From Diphasiastrum complanatum (Eukaryota; Streptophyta; Lycopodiopsida; Lycopodiales; Lycopodiaceae), in assembly GCA_029204225.1 (NCBI GenBank), contig CM055098.1, positions 18,135,303-18,199,302 on the forward strand: a stretch of DNA of 64,000 nucleotides, in the 5' to 3' direction. Every line of letters begins with the position of its first letter. The first letter of the stretch is position 1. The notes below the pieces were generated by a model. It saw nothing but the letters and a program-made list of their open reading frames with translations. It made no database searches and had not been told where the DNA came from. Positions 56,407-64,000 of the stretch are shown here, piece by piece. The translations under genes and the position numbers were made by a program.

Positions 56407-57489
56407 CTACAAATGAACATTCCTATTTGTAGAGAGAGAAATAGGAATTGTGCCAATCCCTTTGATTGCACACTCACCATCATTGGCCGTGTAGATCACC
56501 CTCTTGTCATCTCCATATGCCAACAAAGAAGTGAAGTACACTTTGTGAAAGGTCATGTGTGAATTTGCTCCACTATCAATCCACCAAGGATCTAGATCTC
56601 CATCATTAGCAAGCATACATGAAGACATCACAAAAGCATCATCATTTGCATCTTGCACATCCAAACCATCCTCATCAGGAGTAAGATTACGTTGCTTGTC
56701 TCCTTGATCTCTCTTCTTCTTGTAGCACTCACTTGCAAAGTGTCCTTTGATGCCACAATAGAAGCACTTGAGCTTTGATCTATCCTTCTTTTTGCCACTT
56801 GAAGAAGCATCCACTTGATCTTGCCCTTTAGACCACTTGCTTTTGGTTTTGCCCTTGAATTTGCCCTTTCTGAACATAGCATCCTCTTGAAGTGTTGATG
56901 TAGATCCACCTCTTGCTTGAAGCCTATATTCCTCATTGATCAAGATCTCTTGAAGATCCATCAAACTTGGCAAAGTCTTTTGAATAGCAATACTTTGAAC
57001 AATGTTAGCATGAGCATCCAACAAGCCATTAAGAATCACTTGAATAAGCTCTCCTTCCTTAATGCTTTCATCTATGCAAGCTGACTCATCATTCAATGCT
57101 TTCATTCTCAAAAGAAAAGTACTTGGACTTTCTTCATTCTTTTGCAAACAATAAAAGATTTGCCTTCTTAGAGTCAACACTCTAGAAGTAAACTTGGATT
57201 CATAAAGCTTCTTCAATGAATTCCAAGCTTCCAAAGATGATGTGCACTTACCAACTTCCTTGAGAAGTTCATTGGTAATATTCATCTTTATCATGTGTAG
57301 AGCCTTCTTGGCCCTCTTGTCATACCTCAGTTGATCTTGTTGTGTTTTTGGTCTCTCCTCCAAACCTACAACAATATCCAAAACATCATTCATCTCAAGA
57401 AGTGACTCCATCCTCACTTTCCATAATGAATAGTTACTTGAGGTAAGCCTATCATTGGCTTCCAAGATGACTCCAATTGAGGTTGCCAT
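56407..57489 (-). pseudogene. Copia gag and protease start (element C)
   Basis: 360 open codons from ATG 57489 (MATSIGVILEANDRLTSSNY). UBN2-type gag motifs run to about residue 200 (SLKKLYESKFTSRVLTLRRQ, TLPSLMDLQEILINEEY). A basic linker and an intact CCHC zinc knuckle (CFYCGIKGHFASEC, about residues 243-256) follow, then the protease with WWIDSGANSHMTF (about 310). It stops at a TAG where elements A and D keep a GAG codon, so readthrough or repair would be needed to reach integrase. Confidence 0.9.
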
Positions 57490-58091
57490 GTAGCAATGAC
57501 CTGATCTTCTCTTTTAACCTGCTTCAATGCACAAATCACTCCTTTGAACAACAACAAATGCTTTCAAAAGAAATCACCAAGATTTGAAACTATCTCACAA
57601 ATTTTCTTCTAGCACTTATCCAAGCAAATCAACACATAGAATCATGGAATTTTGATCAATCTATGATCTATCCTCAATCTAATGACTTTTGCCACTTCCT
57701 AAGATTGAAACACACTCAAATGAAGTCCAGCAACCTCACTATCTAGAGATCCAATCAAAATTAGGGTTTTGACAAAATCACAAAAAATTGACTATTCCAA
57801 ATCTACATGCAAATGCTGAAAATTTGATGTGCAATCTATAAGCCACCACTTAGGCTGAACCCATGATCCGAAAAATGGCCAAATCCAGAATGTGAATTCA
57901 AAAAACGAAATTGAACAAGTATATTGACCTATTTAGTATTTTGATCTACAAAAGATCCAATCTACAAAAGCAAAAAATCTGATTTTGGTGTAGAATCCTC
58001 TTTAGCATGCTCCAGACTTGATATCTTCACCAAATCATTGATAGATCTGATTTCCTCCTTCATAACTTGAAACACAAGAGCTCTAATACCA

Positions 58092-58741
58092 TGTAAAAGA
58101 TTTCAGATCCTTAAGATCCAATCTACTTGAATGATCTTTGGTTAGAAAGAAAAATACACTACCAATTTCACCAATGTAGAAAAATCAGCATCTACACACA
58201 ATTTGAGATGCAAACACTAATAGAACTTGATCAAACTTGAATGAAATAATTATGTACTGTTGCTATCCGTACAAAACCAGCAAGCTACTGTATTTCACAC
58301 GTGTGGATCCAAAAATAACAAATATAGATCATTTTACACATAGAATTGCAAGCAATCACCAAGATAGTGCACCAATGGATAGTAGAACCCAAGAGAACTA
58401 TGTATAAGCATGAAATGAGATAGAGAAGAGAGAAGATGACTCTCTCCACGAGTTACATCCTTTTATAGCAGGTCCAAACCCTATTTGGCCACTTGGCTTT
58501 CCCACCAAAATGCTAACCCTACCAATTTTGGGTCTAGATTCAATGTACCCAACTTATTCAAATTGAATCTACTCAAACTCGCATTATATCTTTCCCACAC
58601 TTTCAAAAAGTGTTTATTCAAATAAAATTTAGACTAATGAACTTTGAAAAGTCAACCTCTAAGTCTAAAACAAGTTTTGACCTCAATATGCCAAATATGG
58701 AAATATTGCAAAATGTGATGAAACTAGTTGAATCTTTCACA
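58092..58741 (-). repeat. 5' LTR of copia element C
   Basis: On the minus strand it starts TGTGAAAGATTCAAC and ends ATCTTTTACA, giving short inverted ends. A likely TATA region (CTATAAAAGGATG on the minus strand) is near 58460. It is directly followed by the primer-binding site and a 600-bp leader before the gag ATG at 57489. Confidence 0.9.
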
Positions 58742-59368
58742 GTAACAAGGTAAAAGTGCCATGTAGGATTGATTAGCACTAAACTAATTATGATTAACAA
58801 ACCTGATTAGGCAAAGAAGAGTCCAAAAGGGGCCCTAATGCATGTATAGTACTTTTTCTTGATGATTTAGCAACCATTGAAGATCATAGATTTAATATTA
58901 GCATGCTACCTTGTCATAGGATGCTATGGTGTTAGGAGTAAGTTTTGCAATATCTTTCAAGCTATGAAGGGTTTGAATTGGCCAATTAGAGGTGGATTAA
59001 TGTATAGAAAAACCTAGCTTTCATGTGCTTTCACTTATAGTCTCCCTTTACTTCTCGATCCTCCTTTTTGTAGCATTCAAACTAGGGATTAAAACAATCA
59101 CGAAAGGCTATGGTCCAATGTAGGTAGATTTTCTTTATGCAAAGCCTTGGAACCCAAAGATGCCAAGAGCTATGAAAGGTATGGGACCCACAAACAATGA
59201 ACATTAAGATTCAGAGGAGTCTAAACTAGCCATTGCTTTTATAGACTTGATTATAGTTGTTAACTCACTGAGAGAACGTACAAGTAGTTTGTGACAACTT
59301 CATCTTCTCCTACCAGTGACAACTTTTGATCTTTACATCACCTTCCTAACCAAAGGATCTATCCCTTA

Positions 59369-60110
59369 CTACATGTTATACTTACCATTTATAGATCCTT
59401 CTTGATACTTGCCAATGACACTCACAAAACCTAGATTTCTCTTAGAGCTGGATAAAAGAGATAGCATAAAATTGTGCTCATAAGTTGATATAGCACTTGA
59501 GTGCATTATTTCTCTCATATTCGACCTATGGCTTGTCCCAAATGGACTTGCTCGTGTCTCAACCCTCAATAGTCATCGATATCTCTTCAATTACTAAGTC
59601 AAAAATCAGTGCTATAGCTTTGTCATCTTTTCTCCATGATTTAGCTTTCACTTTTGTCTCTCTACTGGGATCAAGCACTTCACTGTCAACTAATTTTCAG
59701 ACTCAAACTTATCCCTATAGCATCATCTCCATATTGTGTTTCTTTTTGGGAATCAAACATGATGATGGAGTTATGGATGATTCTTTGATGCATGCACTAT
59801 GCATATCGAATCAGATCAAAGTGATGAATCAAAAGACTCGACTGATCCTACTTGATCCTAATTTCAAAGTTTTTAGATTTGATGGTATCGATTTCGTAGG
59901 CAAACACAAAGTTTTGCAACTGATATTGTGGAAGTAAGATAGACAATTCAGACAAAGTGGTGATAGAAATCAAACAAAATGATGAAGAAAGCATTACATA
60001 CATACTAACACTAATGTGAACACAAAGGGATGATGATTCAATTCAAAAATAGTATGAAAAATAAAGTTACTAGATGCTAGAACACAAGACCATTGCGGAC
60101 GACACCGTGT
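59369..60110 (-). mobile_element. Copia fragment L: LTR part and gag remnant
   Basis: 59865-60110 is the reverse-complement relative of the LTR/leader region of element I (shared blocks near TGTTTGCCTACGAAATCGAT and TGAATTGAATCATCATC). Downstream on the minus strand, about 59500-59700 encodes gag-like DDKAIALIFDLVIEEISMTI and KSIWDK..VEYERNNALK with stops. The plus-strand reading frame over the same DNA is a shadow. 58747-59368 and 60111-60380 hold nothing that I recognise apart from the E4 end. Confidence 0.5.
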
Positions 60111-60383
60111 GTTTTGTCCAATTGTTTTGTACCAAGTAAGGGGTACAAAATTACTATGGTGAAGGATCCTCAACTGAAGGATTTCTACAAATATGTGAAC
60201 CAGATTTTATTTAGTACAGATGCAGATGCAACTATTTCAGTATAAAACTTTGGATATTTGTTGGATCACTAGCCGGCCAGCCAGTCTGCTTTGGCAATAT
60301 AGCTTACAAGGCATTTTTGCGATGAATTAAGAATAAGAAGTTCTCGGTAGTCGGAGCACATATTTTCAGGCTGTAAGACAATT

Positions 60384-61175
60384 TTGGCATTCTTACTGAT
60401 TCAGAGAAGAGTATTCTTGCTCTTTGAGGACATCACCCTTTATAGGAGTCTTATTGGCTCCCTTATTTGGTTGACTATCACTAGGCCTCATTTGAGCTTT
60501 AGTGTGCATAAATTGAGTCAATTCATGCAATATCCAAAGGTTTGCCATTGGAAATCAACCAAAAGGATCTTGAGATATGTATCTTCCACATTTGATTATG
60601 GATTATTTTACAAAAATGAAGATCTATTAATGGTTGCCTACTCAAATTTGGTTTTGGCAAGTGACAAGGTGGATAGAAAGTCCACTAGTGCATTCACTAT
60701 CTTTATTGGAGGTAATCTTGTGTCCTGGTTATCCAAGAAACAAGACATCATGTGAAAATTGTCAGCTAGTTTCGACATTTTATTTGGCATTTTTGGAGGC
60801 CAAAATGAAATCTCAACTTAGAGATAATTTCATATTTGTCAATAAGGGCCTATTACTATCTTTGGCAAGTAGATAAGTGGATGAGGTCATGTTTGGACCC
60901 ATTCTAATTGGCTAATTTTGGTAAATTGCATTGGACTAGTAATTTTAGGTTTTTGGCTAAGTACCTAGAAGTTGCCATTTTAGGACATACTTAGGGAAAG
61001 TGGCTAAATGACATTTAGACTATTATAAATAGTTGTACCTGCATGGAGAACTGATCATTGTATTCTCTTATGATGTGGAGAATTCATCTTTGTTGATTCT
61101 ATATCCATCTCTTGTGGATTTCTCATTATTTCTCAAAATAACATATCGTGGGGATTTCGACGTGGGCGTCCATGA
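60384..61175 (+). mobile_element. Copia fragment K1: RNase H piece joined to an LTR
   Basis: 60430-60754 encodes RNase H/RT connection sequence (ITLYRSLIGSLIWLTITRPH, HKLSQFMQYPKVCHWKSTKR, SDKVDRKSTSAFTIFIGGNL). Directly after it, 60755-61175 looks like an LTR starting TGTGAAAATTGTCAGCTAG, with a TATA-like TATTATAAATAG at about 61020. The same LTR start recurs at 61935. The rest of RNase H is missing. Confidence 0.7.
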
Positions 61176-61179
61176 TCTT

Positions 61180-61933
61180 GTGATACACCTATGGAGTCAT
61201 TTGTAAAGCTAACTATAGGAGGTAATGAAAGATCCTTCAAGGAAATTACTTTCTATTGGAAGATAGTTGTTCACTCATATATCTTACCATCACAAGACCT
61301 AATCTAAGCTATTGTGTTGGTAGATTAAGCCAATTTATGCAAAATCCTAGTGTAGAGCATTGGAAGCTAGGCAAGAGGGTATTGACATACATATTGGGAA
61401 CAAGAGATTTTGGCATTGTTTTTGGAGTATCATCACCTAAGTTTGGATTTTCAGATTTTGACTTTGCTAGAGATCAAATGGATAGAAAATCCATAAGTGC
61501 ACATGCTATTTTCATAGGTGATGGAGCTATCTCTTGGATGTCAAAGAAACAAGCTACTATCTCATTATCATCTAGCGAGGTCGAGTACAAAGCTCTTACA
61601 TCTTGCACAAAGGAGATGTTATGGATCAAGAGGATGGTAAGGGATCTTCATTTGCTGGATTTTTCAGAGAGTCCAATCATCTTTTGTGACAACATTTTAG
61701 CCCAAATATTGACAACCAATCCTTTCTTTCATGCAAGGAGCAAGCACATTGAGGTGACATCACTTTGTGAGAGAACAAGTCATGGCAAAGGAAGTGGAGT
61801 TTCAACATGTTTCTTCAAGGAAATGTGTGGCTGATATCTTCATCAAAGCATTGGGAAAGACTTGTTTATGAAGCATAGAACATCACTTGGTGTACTATTC
61901 AAATCTATGCTAAAACTAGTTGAGAGGGAGTGT
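61180..61933 (+). mobile_element. Copia fragment K2: RT end and RNase H
   Basis: Begins with the DTPMES and NERSFKE motifs of the RT-RNase H linker, then CVGRLSQFMQNPSVEHWKLG, FSDFDFARDQMDRKSIS, SWMSKKQATISLSSSEVEYK, SPIIFCDNILAQI and ARSKHIE. A frameshift precedes SSRKCVADIFIKALGK. A purine tract GTTGAGAGGGAG precedes LTR sequence at 61934-61990. The same gene order as in elements C and F, but a more diverged family. Confidence 0.82.
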
Positions 61934-61990
61934 GAAAATTGTCAACTAGTCTCGACATTTTATTTGGCATTTTTGGAGGCCAAAATGAAA
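61934..61990 (+). repeat. Start of a copia LTR, cut off after 57 bp
   Basis: Matches 60755-60811 nearly base for base (TTTTATTTGGCATTTTTGGA, AGGCCAAAATGAAA). It then stops at AAA/TC, where a different sequence begins. Confidence 0.8.
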
Positions 61991-62190
61991 TCTATATATA
62001 CTAAAATAAATTAGGTCTCCGGGCAGCTGCCCGTCACGCTCTCATGGGCAGCGTGAGTGCTACCCAGGAACCCAGCACTCGGCTCTCCTACTGCCCGTCA
62101 CGGATCCGGGCAACTCACAGTGCCCTTTCACAACGTGATGGGCAACTCCCCCTCGCGCTTTCCTACCGCCATCCCGCTCAGACGTTCAAA
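61991..62190 (+). mobile_element. Possible Helitron 5' end
   Basis: TCTATATATACTAAAATAAA resembles the TC-initiated, TATATACTA-type 5' ends of plant Helitrons. It sits right after an A, as expected for A/T insertion without target duplication, inside an LTR whose uninterrupted relative is at 60812. GC-rich DNA follows with a perfect palindrome CGGGCAGCTGCCCG (about 62022-62035) and repeated GGGCA(A/G) motifs. A 3' CTRR end with hairpin was not found before the window ends, so the call is tentative. Confidence 0.4.
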
Positions 62191-62999
62191 AACTTGGGTG
62201 GGCAAACTTGTAGCAGATGGAAGATCATTATTGAAAAGCTTTTTCAAATCAAGAAGCAGCAGGTTGCAATACGGTAATTCTCACGGCAAGCACTTGTTAA
62301 TCTTCGTCACTTACCGGCAGATGCTTAACGTTTGAGGCAAAACTTTTCAAATCATGAAATAGGTTGCAATCATGTTAAAATTTCCGCAGCGAGCTAATCC
62401 ATTAACTTAGCATACAAACATGCATTATCATGTACAGGTTCCTTAGAATAGCGTATATGTTTAAGCGGAAGCAGATTGATTGAACCTACATTAGAAATCT
62501 CAGCCAAAGTAGAGTTTGCATATTCTTGTTCGTTGCATTTGTTGTTTGGGGGGAAAGAATGCAGGCGTTTCGATATTAAGAGCTCAGAGAGTTTATATTC
62601 AGTCAAAACCGCATCCTGTAGTACATTTTGAACACTACCATTATGTCTGTTTCTGAATGTGATTTTTTAATGCTTTAATGTTGGAAGGCAAACATGTTCG
62701 CTGAACCACCACAATGTGTGTCTATGAGCTTATTATCATATACTATATCCATCATATAATCCGTCATGACAGAGCAAGAACTTGCATAATTGAACGGAAA
62801 GCAAAAGCTTTCGTACATCACACCACCCAAGTCTTCATTGAAAAAAGGTACTTTCATAGTTTTAAATAGTGTTCCAATGTTTTAACTTAAAAAATTTCCA
62901 CCAACTGGTTACTCTGATTAAACTTGTCAGAAATGACTTTTCTCTTAAGCAGCTGAGTTTATGTTCGATACACATGATCAAATAAGTTCTTGATTGCAG

Positions 63000-63127
63000 A
63001 AAAGTGATGGAGCACGTAGTGCTTTCTCAAATGCAGGAAGGTTTCACTGAGAGTCAAGAGGAGGACATGTTGGACCATCTCTATACCCTTCAATATCAGT
63101 TCAGGGGAATTCTAGCCATTTCTTTAG
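63000..63127 (+). pseudogene. Candidate exon of an unrecognised gene
   Basis: After TTGATTGCAG and before GTGGGA there is a 128-bp open segment encoding KVMEHVVLSQMQEGF, then SQEEDMLDHLYTLQYQF. Composition is protein-like, acidic and helical. A second possible piece is near 63433-63510 (VLSQLPNSVAWAFHAISFKR), where VLSQ echoes the first. Minus-strand ORFs at 62394-62857 and 63549-63890 are alternatives that I cannot assign. If 61991 is a Helitron start, these may be captured gene fragments. The rest of 62190-64000 shows no recognisable gene. Confidence 0.25.
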
Positions 63128-64000
63128 GTGGGAAAATCCGTTTCTGTTGCTGATAAATAACTCATGGAAATCAGGCCTTTTCTATGTATCCAGATTTGAT
63201 AGATGCAATACTTTCTTCTAATTACCTTCTGTTGAAGATCATGAAGAGATAGCTCGAGCTTTCGTCTCCCGTCTATGAAATATCGAGACCAAGTCTGATG
63301 CGACAATTTCGAAAATGACCCTTTGTTTTACTGTAGTGTGGTGTTCAGAGTCTTCCTACGTATATTATTTAGAATGCTTTCTTAGATGTATTCGTATTAC
63401 GAGGGTTTGGGTTCGGAATTTCTTTTTTGTAGGTCTTGTCGCAACTCCCAAACTCAGTAGCGTGGGCTTTTCATGCGATTTCCTTCAAAAGAACCCTTGT
63501 TGCAGTACATGGATCATCCAGCTCGACTTAAAGTTGTAGAAGAGTTTGTCATCCCATTATCCATATTATGAAGCAAGATGTTGTTTGAAACAACTTGTGA
63601 GTGGGGTCTATGTTTTCATCTTTCATTATTAGTGTCGCATGGGTCTGGAACCTAGAATTTGTGTGTTCAGTCATCCAATAGTACAATTCCCCTAGCCTGC
63701 TCAATTGTGTGAGTTCGATAAAATTAGGTGCAGTAGAGTTAGTCTGACTCTGCATTGGATGCCAACGTTTTGAGTCGTTGACGTACTCAGACAATAAGTG
63801 CTTTGGGTAATAACATAACAAACACCTGGCTTGATTAACTGATTTATTATCTGCTGGAATTTGTAGTTTTGTAAATACAGTTGTTACCAACCTTTGAGCT
63901 ACTTCTAAAAGATTAGTTTCATCAATGTGTTAGACAATGTCAATCTTTCTGTTTTTTAAAGGAGCTTATAAGAGAATACTAGTGAGACTTTCTTTGAGAA

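Larger units (their letters stand above)
52709..58741 (-). mobile_element. Complete copia element C, RT replaced (6033 bp)
   Basis: Two 650-bp LTRs (52709-53358 and 58092-58741) flank a 4.7-kb interior on the minus strand. A perfect 5-bp target duplication GTAAC occurs at 52704-52708 and 58742-58746. A variant primer-binding site TGGTATTAGAGC lies just inside the right (5') LTR, and a purine tract GAAGAGGGAG just inside the left one. I count about 20 mismatches between the LTRs, largely transitions, so the insertion is old but clear. The interior codes gag, protease and integrase, then an unrelated segment where RT should be, then RNase H. It is nested in element E4. Confidence 0.92.
50989..58840. 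mobile_element. TIR element E4 (CATTAG-type ends) containing copia element C
   Basis: The 22-bp left end 50989-51010 (CATTAGGGCCCTTTTTGGAC plus TC) and the reverse complement of the right end 58819-58840 differ at one position. Without the 6-kb copia C and its target duplication, the element would be about 1.8 kb. It has no recognisable ORF. No flanking target duplication is apparent (TGTTAGC on the left, CATGTATAG on the right). The CATTAG start and a TACATGGCAC block near the right end resemble E1-E3, but the TIR is not the same, so it may be a related subfamily. Confidence 0.65.

Noticed and set aside
59497-59937. 146-codon plus-strand ORF with a hydrophobic look
   Set aside because: The minus strand over the same DNA has copia gag motifs and LTR-related sequence, so the plus frame is taken as a shadow.

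Overview
This is nuclear DNA of a land plant. The one gene that looks intact is a spliced NPR1-type BTB/ankyrin immune co-regulator. Almost everything else is AT-rich transposon sediment: Ty1/copia, Ty3/gypsy, LINE, MITE-like and foldback elements plus long dinucleotide repeats. The NPR1 protein is quite diverged from the angiosperm forms I know while its four-exon plan matches them. With the dense nested retroelements this makes me lean towards a non-seed plant (fern, lycophyte or bryophyte). The lineage is an inference, not something the sequence proves.

Layout. 1-690: tail and primer-binding site of an LTR retrotransposon, then a 385-bp MITE-like element. 688-4110: a broken duplicate of the NPR1 5' half (exons 1-2 and upstream DNA, minus strand) carrying a GC-rich foldback insertion. 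4.1-14.2 kb: a LINE remnant, microsatellites, a GGTAC-rich repeat field and a decayed gene with a Cys/His-rich finger. 14.25-21.7 kb: three copia fragments, the first split by a foldback element (E1). 22.29-27.28 kb: the NPR1-like gene on the minus strand, followed by upstream DNA that is the other copy of the duplication (to about 28.34 kb). 29.2-39.8 kb: a minus-strand copia element (F) broken by a 2.5-kb TIR element (E3, holding a decayed ULP1-type protease gene) and by a gypsy element (G1). 39.8-46.4 kb: copia and gypsy fragments, including a 366-bp tandem duplication, an unfamiliar proline-rich ORF, and foldback element E2. 48-50.6 kb: a gypsy deletion derivative with LTR (G3). 50.99-58.84 kb: a fourth TIR element (E4) containing a complete copia element (C) with 650-bp LTRs and a 5-bp target duplication. 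59.4-62 kb: more copia pieces. From 61.99 kb: a possible Helitron 5' end with candidate exons to the window edge.

Two items stand out. First, E1-E4 form a repeat family with CATTAG... inverted termini. In the two cases where an empty site can be read from a related element (E1, E3), they sit in retrotransposon coding sequence with no target-site duplication. E1 and E2 have a poly-C tract near their exact centre, and E3 carries the ULP1-like fragment. Second, copia elements A and C have lost reverse transcriptase; in its place is about 1.1 kb of unrelated sequence, in frame with gag-protease-integrase in C. Element F, of the same family, keeps a normal RT, so A and C look like a non-autonomous lineage that acquired foreign sequence and then spread.
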